From: Musa acuminata AAA Group
Lineage: Eukaryota; Streptophyta; Magnoliopsida; Zingiberales; Musaceae
DNA: 64,000 bases
Assembly (NCBI RefSeq): GCF_036884655.1
Contig: NC_088354.1
Coordinates: forward strand, 19,032,001-19,096,000
Reading direction: 5' to 3'
Part shown: positions 33,680-46,358 of the stretch, one piece after another
How the letters are laid out: every line of letters starts with the position of its first letter
Numbering within the stretch: the stretch's first letter is position 1
Made by a program: the position numbers and the translations under genes
The notes under the pieces: model-generated
What the model saw: only the letters and a program-made list of their open reading frames with translations
What the model was told of the DNA's origin: nothing
Databases searched by the model: none

Positions 33680-35950
33680 CTATGGATCAAGAGAAAACAA
33701 GCAACTTAAACGCTAAAGATACGCACTAGAGCATGCAAAACTCACTAGCTATATGTGAAGCAGCACTAATAAGATTATTATGGAAGAGTGTCCTGAGTTC
33801 CTAACAATATAAAAGATGAAACATTTTCCCTGTCCTTAAACAACTTCCTCTATACATCCACTTGAAATATATGTTCAAATATTCCAGTTGCTTCATGGGC
33901 AGATCACTAATGTGGAGAAAAAAAACTAATCAAGTCCTAGAAGAACATCATCTATGGAACCCATGAAAGGAGTAGCAGCATGGAAGCTTTTTGTACGATA
34001 ATTATACATATTGTACTCGCACATATTTGATACGCCCTGAAGCCTTATACCAATCCAAAAATATTTGATACGCCCTGAAGCCACCGGCCCACAAGGACCA
34101 GTCTCCTTAATCTCCCTTTTCTGCTATATATGATGTCCAAATCTGTCTGTTACAAAGTAATTTGAGTTCCAACAAAACTCAACATTTTAAATCACATTCA
34201 TTGTGCTACTGACAGAATTGGGAACAATTTTGAGGCTATAATAAAATAACTATAAATTGTATGAATTATTGTAGATAACTTTTTCGTTATCATGAATGTG
34301 TGTTATGAGGAATGTCAACCCATTTAGTCATCATCGTACCCATGAATACATTGGATAATTAGCTAGGGCATTATAACTTATAGAGGACATGGATTTGGAC
34401 CTTTGTCCTCAAAGAGAGGGAAGAAACTAGAATCTTGTACCATTTCACTTCCAATTTGTACATTGTAGACATAGTGGCATGATAAATGTTGATGCCTCCA
34501 ACAAGTACAAGCCTGAATTATCAATTAGAGAACTAAAATACTAATAAAGATAAATTTATGGTATAGAAATTAAAATGCTAACCAAGTACAAGCCTTAGGA
34601 TTCATATATATGGCAGTTGTGAAAGATAAGTTAATCTTGTTACTGTACCTCTCAAACTAAAATAAAATAAATTTCCTAACTGTATACGATCGCTTATACT
34701 GGGACTGCATGATATTAATTAGGCTTAAAATATAACTCTTTTGTCCAATTAAATTATAGACTAAATTAGTAACGAAAATCAGACAGAAATAAAAAAATAG
34801 AAAAGCCTACTACAAGAAGTTGATGAGGAAGTATAAACCCTCTTGGTTCTTAACTTGGCTAAAGAAGTCTCGAGAAAGGACTTCTCCAATTCAATTCGCT
34901 AGAATTGAGTTGTTCACTTTATATATATCTGATTCGACAGCAATTTATCCAGAAGTCTACGTACTTTGGCCCCCAACACGATGCAAAATTATTAGAACTA
35001 TATTAGCTATTGACTGGACCTCAGTTCCAATTCAAAGTCAGTGATGGAGCCAATAAAAAGGAAATAAAAAATATTAAGATATGAAGCACCAAAATTGCTG
35101 AAGAACAAAAATTCAATTTTTCTATGATCTATTACTCATTCATCATGAATACCTAAATTAACAAATCCAGTAACATGATCCAAGATATTGACTAGATTTA
35201 TGGTCCAAAAACCATCCAAATAAGATGAAATATTCTAAAACATGATTCTTGACAATATTAATACAAATATTAATAAATTTAATATGCAAATTATATGATT
35301 TAAGATAAATTTCTGCAGATTATTTTTCTATTTTTTCCACATCCTCCATTTTGTTCCGAGAGGATGCACCATGAAAAATTTATAAAAATAATGTAACTTT
35401 ACTTCTAGGAACTTTAGCCCACGAGATCATGCTGAGATTGTCAATATGTCATCCGAGTGTTCCACCATCACTTTTTAATATGCAACATCGAGGTCTGTAT
35501 AAATGAAACTTGAGCATTAAAAGTTCCCCTCAAGAATGTATGACAAGTGCAAAATCATATATGCCATGTCCCAAAAAATTATGAAGTAAATATGCCCCAA
35601 ATTACATATCAACTGATTTGGGCAACACACAATAATACATTAAGTCTACTGATTAACCTTCATCAATGGTCGCTAGTAGCTCAAGCAACATGTATGTACA
35701 TACATACATACATGAGCTACTAGCGACCATTGATGGAGGTTAATCAGTAGATAATGTAAATGCGTCCGTTTAGTAAAAGGAGATGGCTTTTTAGTCAACT
35801 ACCAACGGCAGATTATCCATTGCGCTTTAATTTTTCACAGCAAATTGACCAAAATAAGATCATCCGACAAAAGAACTGAATTTTAAAACGATTGAAATTT
35901 CAATACATAATAATGGTGGTAACCTAAACAAGAAGCTTATTAGATTTGCT
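33680..35950 (-). other. Probable 5'-UTR intron of the Ycf20-like gene
   Basis: The acceptor is at 33,680. A plausible donor (ATCAGG/GTTAGC on the minus strand) lies near 35,950, next to GC-rich sequence that would form the leader exon. No coding feature is seen in between; the sequence is AT-rich and holds a hairpin at 35,646-35,750. The donor choice is inference. Confidence 0.4.
35646..35750. repeat. 38-bp near-perfect inverted repeat with 29-bp loop
   Basis: Left arm 35,646-35,683 and right arm 35,713-35,750 are reverse complements with one mismatch; each contains the word GGTCGCTAGTAGCTC or its complement. The loop is mostly GTAC/ATAC repeats. It would form a strong hairpin in DNA or RNA. 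It has no transposon ends or coding content. Confidence 0.9.
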
Positions 35951-36090
35951 AACCCTGATCGACGACTCGTAGGCAAAGAGGGCAGCGACTGGCCCGCGGT
36001 AAGAGGCAGGACTTGACCGTGGAGCCGCGGGGGTGGCACTGAAGCGAGTGGGTTAGCGCCGGCGACGGCGGCTGAAGGCTGGGTGGACAA

Positions 36091-36250
36091 CGTGAGACTT
36101 GGGAACGCGACGGTGGCTTTTGTCCCCTGTTTCTTTATCGATCTGCGTCAACTGACCATAATGCCCTCGTCCTTGGCCACAAGATGAACCGAACCGGTTC
36201 TTATGGGCCAATGGAAAGCCTTGTTTAGTCCCCAGGCGGGACCCGGTCAT
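36091..36250. promoter_or_regulatory. Probable divergent promoter between Ycf20-like and NAXD genes
   Basis: A GC-richer island (about 35,960-36,480) in otherwise AT-rich DNA. On the right it precedes a spliced leader of the NAXD gene (donor GAG/GTAAGC at 36,498/36,499). On the left it precedes the probable leader of the Ycf20-like gene. Divergence is inferred from the splice signals; I see no clear TATA box. Confidence 0.4.
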
Positions 36251-36498
36251 TGGTTGTAGGCCGTTGGACCAAAGCCAATATTGGCCCGGCCCGACATAGG
36301 AGGAAGCGACACTCTCTGTTGCTCGACTCGTGTGTCGTTTCCCGTACATCCGTTTCTCGTTCTCTATGGAGTCTCGACCTCCGCTCCCCGTTTGTTGTCC
36401 CCAAGTGTCGCCATTTCTATCCGTTTCTCTTTCTTGCATCGACTCGAGATTTGTTAATCGAAGGAACGGAATTGGTTGGGTGTTTGGTCGACGACGAG

Positions 36499-36751
36499 GT
36501 AAGCATGGATAATCTCATCAATGCTTTCAGTATCCCTGTCGGTCCAACGTTTAATTCTTCCCTTGGATCTGTTCTTAGGTTTAGCTTGATCTGCGCCAAT
36601 ATTTTTTTCACTTTGATATATAGAATCATATTCGAATCGAAAATTCGGGCTTTCTGATTGCCATGTATGAATTAGTTGAGAAAAGTACATTTGCTAGCGG
36701 TAATTCCTGGTTTTCCTTCTTTTTTATGATTGATTTTTACCCGGGACACAG
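36499..36751 (+). other. 5'-UTR intron of the NAXD gene
   Basis: A strong donor GTAAGC at 36,499 and acceptor ACACAG ending at 36,751 bracket a 253-bp intron. The acceptor lies 27 bases before the chosen start codon. Confidence 0.6.
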
Positions 36752-36766
36752 ATGCTTGATGTGTGA
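36752..36766 (+). promoter_or_regulatory. Four-codon upstream ORF in the NAXD leader
   Basis: ATG CTT GAT GTG TGA begins exactly at the start of the exon. It lies in the same frame as, and 27 bases before, the main ATG at 36,779. Ribosomes would meet it first, so it may lower translation of the main CDS. Confidence 0.5.
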
Positions 36767-36778
36767 TCAAGACATGAT

Positions 36779-39700
36779 ATGAGTGGTTCCATCGCTTCCT
36801 CTGGTTGTCCAGAGTATTGCATGTGGGCATCGTCAGCTGTGGTAAGGAGGCAGCTTTTCTTGATAAGGTCTTTGGGTGGATACTGTTGTCGGATACATTC
36901 ACATAGAATGCGAGGGATACAAGGCGCTAATGTCGAGGCATCAGAGGCTGATGCTGAGAGCATTATTCGGAGGGTAACACCAGCGCTAGACCCCATTCGT
37001 TATAAAGGCCAAGCAGGTGAACATTTTCATGCTTGTAAAATTGGTAGCAATTTAGTTTTGTCATTGTGTTGGTGGTAGTTAACTTTACCATTATGCATCT
37101 ATGAGGTTATTTACATTTTCCATCACTGTAGCATATTAGAGTTCTTATAAAAAAAGGTTATATTTTCACTGTTAATTGAGAGAGAAGGAGAACATAGGTT
37201 ATTCTGCATCACATTAACAAGAAAAGTCATCTCATGAGCTACCAAAGGAAGGTATGTGGAAAAAAAACCTGAAGTTTGTTAAAAAGTAATGTCTAGTCAA
37301 CTTGTGGTGATTCAGAATTAAGTTTCCATCTGTGTTGTATTGTAGAAGGTTCTTAAGTCTTATTGGGGATAGAAGAAATGGATAAGTGAATGATGACTAT
37401 TATCAGCCCTGAAGATCAAATCAAATTGAAGTTATGAATATTATCATCTTTATAGTTGCTTCCAAAACCTCTTCTTCAACCTCTCTTCCTTTTTATTATT
37501 TCTCTCTTGATTCTCTCCTGATTTCTCTCCTTATTCATTGAGCTTGTTCACAAACTAAGAATTTCAATCTAGAATTTACCTATACATACTGAAACCCCTG
37601 CAGCTGCTGCTTGTTTACTCTTTTAAAGTTATTGACCTTGCTACATATGTCATGCTGATATAACTTTTAATGCCTAAAAATTAAAAATGAATGAAAAATA
37701 CCCAGTTATGCAAAACAGGAGTTTTTTTGAAAATGTTTCATATACTTATATCTTTTCAACTATAACTTCATAGCATAACTGTTTTCTACCTCACACTTCC
37801 TAAATTCAAAAGAAGTCATTTCTTCCCATTACTTGATGCAAAAGCTGACATGGCATCCTACAATCTGTAAAAGAAACCATGAATTCCCTCATCGTTTGGT
37901 TAACCTGATTGATCAATAGTCATGCCTTGTTGACAATTTTTAGCCTGTACAGCAATTCCTGACTCCAAGTTTGGTTTCTTTAAATCCAGCTTGTTAAGGA
38001 TGATATCAAGAAAATTATGCTAGAGCATGAATGAATCAAATAAAGCTTGATACCTTTGGATTAACAAACTTTATAATCTAGCAACTAGATAGTGTGCTGG
38101 TTTCTCGTGAACATGAATAGCTTATGTCCTTGTAGTTTGATAGCTTTGCCTTCATTTCAGTGTTACTGTATCGAAACTAAGTTCATATTAAATGGATCTC
38201 AAGTTACTTGCAATTTTTTTTAATAAATCATTTGTTTTGCACAAATTGAAGATAAGATTTGACTTCCAATTGATTCGCTTTGAGGATTAATCCTGAATAT
38301 TATGTTATATTCTCATTTAGATTCGCATAAATTCAAAGACGTATCCTTGAAGCAACTATTCTTTTTTGTAGTATAACAAAATATTTTGCTGAAATTTGGA
38401 TTTTTTTTTTTTTTTGGCAAAATCTTGCTGAACTCAACTCATTGACAAAAACTACCATGACCTTCTTGTACTTTGAGTGCGATGAGATCAATGTCATTGT
38501 CAAAGAGTTATTTTCACCCTAACCATCTTTTCTTCTTTTTTTCCAGGAAAGATTGCAGTAATTGGTGGATGTCGTGAGTACACAGGGGCTCCATATTTTG
38601 CTGCTATATCAGCTCTAAAACTCGTGAGTACCATCACTCTCATATAGTCAGTTCATATATTAAGTATGTCGAACTTTGTTCCGTGTTCATTGTTGCTTCT
38701 AATTTCATATAGCATCATAAATATAAATTGGTTGGCATGTACCATGCAGGGGGCAGACTTATCACATGTTTTTTGTACAAAAGATGCAGCAACAGTGATA
38801 AAGAGCTATAGCCCGGAGTTGATTGTGCATCCAGTTTTAGAAGAATCTTACAGTGTAAGGTAATCCTTTCTTAGGAAAGTCTCTTTGGGGGCCTTGTACA
38901 ACAAGGGTTGATATACACTTTGGTTTCTTAGGGACGACGAGAGAGACTCTGTTTCTGCTAAGGTTCTTTCTGAAGTTGGAAAGTGGATGGAAAGATTTGA
39001 CTGTATTGTTGTTGGTCCGGGACTAGGAAGAGATCAATTTCTTATGGTATGCTGCTAGCTTGAGAAGTTATTCTCACAACCATTGACTTTTATGAGGTTG
39101 TCCTATTTCTATCTTTGTGATTTGTTTTCCCATATCATTTCTCCAATTCTTGCCTTCGCCATCTAGTTTCAAAAAAGTGTTGTATGTTTATTACAACACA
39201 CCTTTCTTAAAATTAAATTACATGAAGAAAGTATGGGTGCGGAATGGGTTCACTAAGGTACCTTCTTCTGAGAAACCTACTGTACGTGAAGATTATAGGA
39301 AACAGTGGAAATTAGAAAGGTAATATTAGCTCAGGAAATACTATTTCTGCTGCTAAATCTGAGGTGCTCCTAAAACCACATGAAAGTTGAATCTACTATT
39401 CAGACATCTGTTTGATCCATTGCAACAGTTAATCTATTTTAAACTCTTTTTATATGTTAATCCATTGCAACAGTTAATCCATTGCAATCAATATGACCTT
39501 ATTGTGAATTGACACCCTTTGTCCAGATTCCCTGTCATTCACAAGGCATGGATGAATTCTCATGATAGGAACATATTTCATTCAGTGACAATCATTATGT
39601 GATTAAGCGATGGCTACAACTTGGTGCAGTGCAATATTGTATGATTTTTCTGACTATTTCACACTATCAAGGGGGACCAACATTTTGCTAGCTGCAGTAT

Positions 39701-41528
39701 ACATGGGAATTTAGTGTGTGTGTATATAGCAGAACTTTCTAAAGCTCTTTCGATAATCTATCCTCTTTCTAATGACAATTGGAAATGATTTGTTGGGAAA
39801 ACATCAAGAGTTAGAATGACTCAATAACAAAGAGAAAATCTGCATCCTTAGTGGAATGTGGTTTGATGAATATGCATATCCTATTATAAATCCAAATGTT
39901 GAGAACAGATTCAACAAACCATGTAATCTTCCCATGGTCAAAATAAAGCTTGTACGGTATGCCAGGGTTGCGTGAGTGACATCATGAGGCATGCAAGGCA
40001 ATCAAGCATTCCAATAGTCATTGATGGGGTATGTGTTTTCTGCATTATAAAACATGCATCTTATCTCAATTGTTATTCTCTAAATCAGAAGCACATGGAT
40101 TAATTCATAAGAGATAACGTTGATATGATTTGCAGGATGGTCTCTTTCTTGTCACTAACAACCTTGACTTAGTTCGTGGAAACCCATTAGCTGTCCTAAC
40201 ACCAAATATCAATGAGTATAAACGCCTTGTCGAGAAGGCTTTGGATTGTGAAGTTAATGATGAAGATGGTACCAACCAATTACAATTGCTTGCCAGGCGG
40301 TAATCATCTTTTGAATTTCTCTTTTCTGTTTCTCTTGTGATTCACAAGAAGGCTAAACATAGCCTTTTGTCCTCTCAGGATTGATGGTGTTACTATTCTT
40401 CGTAAAGGGAAGTCAGATTTTATTAGTGATGGTGAAGCAGGTCTTAGCTAAATGCAGTACATATTACTATCTTTTTTGAATTTTAGGTATCATAGTCATT
40501 ATATAATTAGCTGTAGTTCTTTCTGATGGTTTATGTCTTACAGTCACAAGTGTGAGCACATTTGGCTCACCTCGACGTTGTGGTGGTCAAGGTGACATCC
40601 TTTCTGGCAGGTTTGTTGTGATTTAGGATGTCAGATAAGCTTTGTAGTATTTTGCCAATCACGTTTTTGCATTTAAATCTGTTGCATTTCTTCAAGTTAT
40701 ACAACCCTAGGCCATTTGTTTCTGTAAGGTTTAATTTTTTTCTTTTCTTTGAAAAAAACTAAAATGCATTTACCGCAGTGATGAATTTACCTTGAAAACA
40801 GATTATATGAAAGGGTTGTTGATAAGTGAGACTAAATGGCCTTATCAGTTGTAAAGTAGCATTTCTTTGCCAGCAGATATAAGCATGTAACTACATGCAA
40901 CTTTAAGATCTTGACTCTAGAAAACATATTATACTCTAGTTTTGATGTTTCTAAATTCTGGTACACAGTCAAGTGCTCCCAATTTGATAGACACATTTGA
41001 GCACATTACAGACCCAGTGTGTATTGGTATATATATAAGTCGTATAGAGTGTACATAATCTATGTGCTATGTTTCACGGCTGCAACACTGTTTTGCAAAC
41101 TAAAGCTTTCACTTTTGCATAATTTTCATGTGATACTAGTGTTGCAGTATTTTCATCATGGGCACGCCGGCATTTATTGTCTACAAAAGAAGCCACTGGA
41201 AAGAGGTTTGACAGTCTGACTATATACATTTTGTTGGATGAGATCATTATTCTTTTAATAAAATTCACTTCTAACTGTTTTGAAAATTTCAAGTTTGTCA
41301 AATCCAATGGTCCTCGGGTGCATTGCTGGTTCTGCACTGCTTAGAAGAGCTGCTGCTCTTGCGTTCCAAAACAAGAAACGAGCAACACTTACTACAGATA
41401 TTATTGAGTACTTGGGGAAGAGGTACCGCTGTCACTTACAAAGTAGTTTTACCAAGAAAAAGTGTTTGAAATTTCAGCTTTACTAACTTCTTTTTCGCAG
41501 TTTGGAAGACATATGCCCTGCTGAATAA
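36779..41528 (+). CDS. NAXD: ATP-dependent (S)-NAD(P)H-hydrate dehydratase
   Basis: Eleven coding exons: 36,779-37,016; 38,547-38,623; 38,750-38,859; 38,932-39,046; 39,966-40,028; 40,136-40,299; 40,379-40,440; 40,544-40,610; 41,140-41,205; 41,294-41,422; 41,501-41,528. All junctions are GT/AG and keep frame, giving 372 residues. Family motifs are [51 protein letters not shown] and the nucleotide-binding/catalytic GGQGDILSG. The enzyme repairs hydrated NADH and NADPH using ATP, working with an epimerase. The first about 40 residues (MSGSIASS... rich in Arg, Ser, Cys) could be an organelle transit peptide; plant members are reported in plastid, mitochondrion and cytosol. Confidence 0.93.
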
Positions 41529-42240
41529 TGCTGCATCCTCAAGATCCTGGATATCTTGGAAGAACTAATCACTCCTCATGGCATAATATGTGAAGATGTG
41601 CTTTCACTTCTTGTATGGTACATTTGAGTTCAAATATCTGCAGTAATAATTTTCAGTTCAGTAAGCAAACATTGACGACGATATAAGTCTGTGTATGCTG
41701 ATAATGTGAATGCTGTGCTACAAAAATGTAATCTTGTGCGGTACTTCAACACTTATGTCATTTATCATCAAAGAGGCAGATGTACCAAATAATGACCAAA
41801 CTCTTCTCCTTGCTTGATACCGAAAAGTGAAAAACAATGCGATGGTGGTTTGGTATCCGATAATATTATCAGCATTGGTTATGCTCATTCAATTCGATTT
41901 GATTTGTGTGGTCTATGCTCTTCATATGCTAAGCGGTGTTTTTTGTTTTTATTGTATGCAAGCATTGTTACGGGATGCCGTTGGAGATCTCATTTGTGCA
42001 TCCTGTTCTCCATTTATACCCAAATCTGCTGATCCGGGTGGTGTTGTGGAATCTATTATGTCATGGAAGTACAGCAGCAGATTATGGTAAAGGAAACATT
42101 TCAAGCAACAATGCTACCTAAAACTTAGGTTTGGATCATGTTTGTATTTTTATTATGTAGTTGGATGAAAAAGCTCAGTGAATGTATAGTTGTGAAAAAC
42201 TTTGATCGTTGGATAAAAATAGATGAATATTATTTTTTTA
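41529..42240 (+). other. 3' UTR of NAXD and following spacer
   Basis: T-rich noncoding sequence after the stop. No second gene is supported; the overlapping short frames at 41.8-42.1 kb have no domain. Confidence 0.5.
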
Positions 42241-42770
42241 AATATGTTTTGAGGTAGTGTTGTTTAGTAAAATTATATCACAAAAATTAATTCAATATTG
42301 TGATAAATTTATTCTTCTAATATTTTTAATATATTTTTTTATTTAAATAAATAAAATAAATAATAAATAAATAAATGTAATTTGATAAAAAAAAATTGTA
42401 TGGTTCAAATATATAATAAATAAAAATATAAGCATATAAAAAAATATATTTTTTTTTTAAAATAAATAAAAATTCATCTTATAGAGATTATAAATCTTAC
42501 TAAATTATTTTGACAATATTATAATTTTAAATAAAATCATAAGATACTTTCAAATAAAAAAAAAAAAAAAACTAACATCCTACAAATGTTGAAATGCTAA
42601 TAATACTAGTATTTAGTATTTGAGTAGTTTCAGATTAAAAAAAACAAAAAAACAAAATACTAATTTATATTTGAGCAATATTGGGCCCCAATACATATTT
42701 TAAATGTATTTTGAAGCTCACCCTCGGTTTGCTATTGGGTGAAGGTATAGGTGCTATTGTAATCTTCGAC
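42240..42770 (+). repeat. Dispersed AT-rich repeat, copy 1
   Basis: Aligns by eye, in the same order and orientation, with 50,140-50,645. Shared words include GATAAATTTATTCTTCT, ATATATAATAAATAAA, CATAAG(A/G)TACTTT and AATACATATTT. No LTR ends or terminal inverted repeats are found. Confidence 0.55.
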
Positions 42771-42849
42771 AATAGTGTTGTTATTCTAAGTAGGTAATGA
42801 AAAGTACATTTAAAAGCACAACATGCCAAGCTGAAGCCTTCTTAGACTA

Positions 42850-43250
42850 GTAGGCTAGCTATTACGAAAACAATTGCCACCACAGCCACGCCGCCGACGA
42901 TAACGAAGAAGGTTCCCGCTGTCCCCACAAACTGCAACGATCGAGAGGAATGTTTAACGAAACAATTTATGGAGGCAGGCGGAACATGCCTCCATAAATG
43001 CCACGATAGGCCTCAGGATATATCTCCGAGTTCACTGCCCATGGAATAGGACTCGTTCCTGAAGAGAAGAAACCAATGGAAAATAGCAATCCATCCTAAG
43101 CCGGTGCCACAAGGGACATGAAGGGATTGCAGCCAAGATGACTGCAAAAAGAATAATACCCTGGAGAGTCTGAGAAGTGAAACAACGATCGATGCCTGTC
43201 AAACTGGTGAGTGCTAATCGGCGCCTGCCACAGAAACCAGCCATCTGGAC
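42850..43250 (-). pseudogene. Fragment of an inositol/sugar transporter (INT-like, major facilitator)
   Basis: Three minus-strand pieces in different frames match the C-terminal half of plant inositol transporters. GRRRLALTSLTGI (about 43,240-43,200) is the loop motif after a helix. [22 protein letters not shown] (about 43,056-42,989) is the strongly conserved segment before helix 11. GTFFVIVGGVAVVAIVFVI (about 42,926-42,870) is a last helix. A stop follows VAPA in the middle piece and another ends it early; the extracellular Cys-rich loop and the N-terminal half are absent. It is therefore a truncated, frameshifted pseudogene. Confidence 0.65.
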
Positions 43251-44940
43251 TATCTATCGTAGGGCTGCAATACATAGCTGTATTTTTATTCCGGTGAACT
43301 GCTGGAAAGCCTGCCCGCGCATAAGAAGATTAAAGATGTGCACATCTTAGGCGTGTAAATGGTCCCAATGCAAATATAAACTGCACTTTTAAGAGAGTCA
43401 AACTTACCATTACTAAGTTATACAAATATAACGTGTCTAGAGGGGACAGATTGACATCGAATTTGGTCTGTAAAGTGTCCGATTGAGTTTAAATGTTAAA
43501 AAGCTCAAAGCTATGTCGAAAGGTATGAAGTCCAACTATCAGAGAGAGAGAGAGAGAGAGCAATTAAAAGTCTGTAATAAACCAGGTAGCTCATGCAAGT
43601 TGGTATTCAGACAATACAGATTATTTGGAGTTCAAAAGAAAAAGACCGACTTAGATATTCTGCAATATTGTGGGAGGGAGATAAATTAACAACAATAAGT
43701 GATGTAATTGAATAAATTGAGCAAATGGATGAAGATCGATTGTGGCTCACTTATAGCGGCATATCTATTTGATTCGGTGATAATATTTTATTTGTAGCTT
43801 ATTAATTGATGTCTTTCTTCGAACGTATGACAAGGAGGAAGTCATGATGATAATATTCAATTTGAAGTATTTATCATGAGTTTTATCTATAGAGTTTGAG
43901 TTCTTATCGATTACATGTTCAATGACATTATTATCAATTTTAGCTTAAATTTTATTTATCAACAAATGTTTCATTGTTTCTATTCATCGTGAGTGAGTAG
44001 TTAATTGATTCATGGAATATGCTATCTTATTTATAAATTAATAGTATTTCTAGTTATTATATTTAGGATGACAAGAAGATCTATCTTTCATTTAGACATC
44101 TTAGAGGCGTAATTAAGAAATTCTACCATCCTAATATCGAAGGCTGCTACTAAGTCCAACGCATCAATTGTTTCGAGTATTATTATGTACACTAATTTTT
44201 AGGTAATATCCTATTACTATTAGTAAGGTTATTATATATTTTTAATATTATTTAATTAATTTGATTACTATATTTTAATGCAAGAGTATTATCAGTAAGT
44301 AGGGACTTGGATATTCAACCTAAGCTATAAAATTAATTATGATGGACTAATCAATTTGATGTTTGTGCCCCTTAACACACATTATCACTGGCACCTTGAA
44401 TTGTCAAGAAATACTAGACTGTATTCAAGAAAGCGGTAAGTGAACTTTTCATGTGTCCTAAGTGAAATTATAATATTTCAAAAAATACATCGCAACACAT
44501 TACTAATAGAAGAAAATTATCATAGATATAACTACTAATCAACTAAGATGTCTCAACAAGTATGTCGCCACACATTATTCATTTGTCGAATGAAAAATAA
44601 AAGAGATGAAATGTCTCAAGTAATATGCATCGTGAGTCTTCATGGGTTTTGTTTAAAATGTAGTTGTATGTTTCATATCACTTGCATGCTCTCTGGCTTT
44701 GTTTGACGGTAATAATTATGGTGTTATTTTTTGTTATGAAGTTCATTGATGCACTGATCTATGGTCTATCTTTAGATATGCGACAAGCAAAACATGTATC
44801 GGTATCGACTGGACATTGTACAATCAATTATTGATTATGAGTGCAGCAAACACCTATTTCTCTCGTCCTTATCCAAACTATTGGCATAAAAAAAATCAAT
44901 GTTAATATTGTCCAAAAAAAGAAAAATATTGATATGGTTA
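43251..44940. other. Intergenic region without recognised gene
   Basis: AT-rich; includes a (GA)n run at about 43,541-43,561. Short frames show no domains. Confidence 0.5.
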
Positions 44941-44949
44941 AACTGTCAG

Positions 44950-45725
44950 TGATATAGTTGTCTTTTGTGTTTTTGACGTGATATAGTGTTTATTGTATTT
45001 TTGTTAATATTTATTTTAAACAGTAAAATTTTATAGTGTTTTTCTGTATTTTATATAGTGTTTTCTTTCTTGAATGGTTATTTTACACAGTAAGATTTTA
45101 CACTGGTTTAGTAATGTGATACAATAATGTTTTTGTTAAATATCTGTTTTACGCAAAACAGTGTTTTAGTAATGTGATATAGTGTTTTATTAAAATTTCT
45201 ATTTTGCACAGTAAGGTTTCATAGTATTTTAGTATATGTGATATAATATTTTATTCAATGTCTATTATACACAATAAAGTTTTACAGTATTTTGTTAAAT
45301 GTCCATTCAACACAATAAGATTTTATAGTATACAGTGTTTTGTTAAATATCTATTTTATACAGTAAAGTTTTACAATATTTTAGTAATGTGATATAGTTA
45401 GTGTTTTGTTAAATGTCTATTCTACAAAGTAAAAGTTTGGTATAAATGATACAGTATTTTTGTTCAATGTCCATTATATACAGTAAAATTTTATAGTGAT
45501 TTGTTAAATGTCTGTTTTACACAATAAGGTTTTACAGTGAGTGTTTTAGAAATGTCATATAGTGTTTTGTTAAATATCTCTTTTTGCACACTTAAGGTTT
45601 TACAGTACTTTAGTAATATGATAATAGTGTTTTATTAAATGTGTGTTTCACAGTAAGTAAGGTTTTACAATGTTTTATAGTATATGTAATATAGTGTTTT
45701 GTTAAATGTCAATCACATTAAAATA
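44950..45725 (+). repeat. Degenerate AT-rich minisatellite, ~60-80 bp units
   Basis: About 11 diverged units, each containing a word like GATATAGTGTTTTGTTAAAT, then TCTATTTTACACAGTAA and GGTTTTACAGT. Period varies by insertions and deletions. No coding capacity. Related AGTGTTTT and ACACTATA words recur more sparsely at about 46.4-46.9 kb and 49.15-49.45 kb. Confidence 0.75.
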
Positions 45726-46304
45726 CTACAATACAACTCAAAAATGCTAGTATTTTAGTAAATCAACACTGATGTCTAAAAATTTGCATACGACAATTGC
45801 TTAAGTTGGCGGCAATCTACACGAACAACCATTGCGGCCTAGAATCATCCTAAGCCTTTCTTCTTCTTCGTCTTCATGTCAAATCTAATTTTGTTTGCTT
45901 CATGTCGGAAATATATTTTTCACATATTTTTTCTCGTATGTGTTTGTCGAAAAAAAAATCATAAAACAAATATGGATTCAAACTTTTTATAGCTAATGAT
46001 CGCATAAAACAAATATGGAGCATGGGGTTCCAAATAGCTAAAATCAACCACACAAATATGTTTTATTATCAATGTTCACTATAACTGTGAGAATGTCTAG
46101 ACTTCAAATTTATATGAGGTAAAACTCCAAAAAAAACCTACTCTTTTCTTTTGATTTCTTTATATGCTTCTCAAAATAACTCGAACTATTTTTACGATTT
46201 TTTTTCTTGTCATCTCTGTTAAAAAATATATATTTGTCATAGATCTTGCATTAATCCTAAGACTCCTAATATAACCTCCAAATGTCCAGAAAGCTCATAA
46301 AAAA

Positions 46305-46358
<54 letters not shown>

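Noticed and set aside
36053..36690. Overlapping frames on both strands near the NAXD leader
   Set aside because: Interrupted by a strong splice donor at 36,499 and without domains; treated as leader and promoter.
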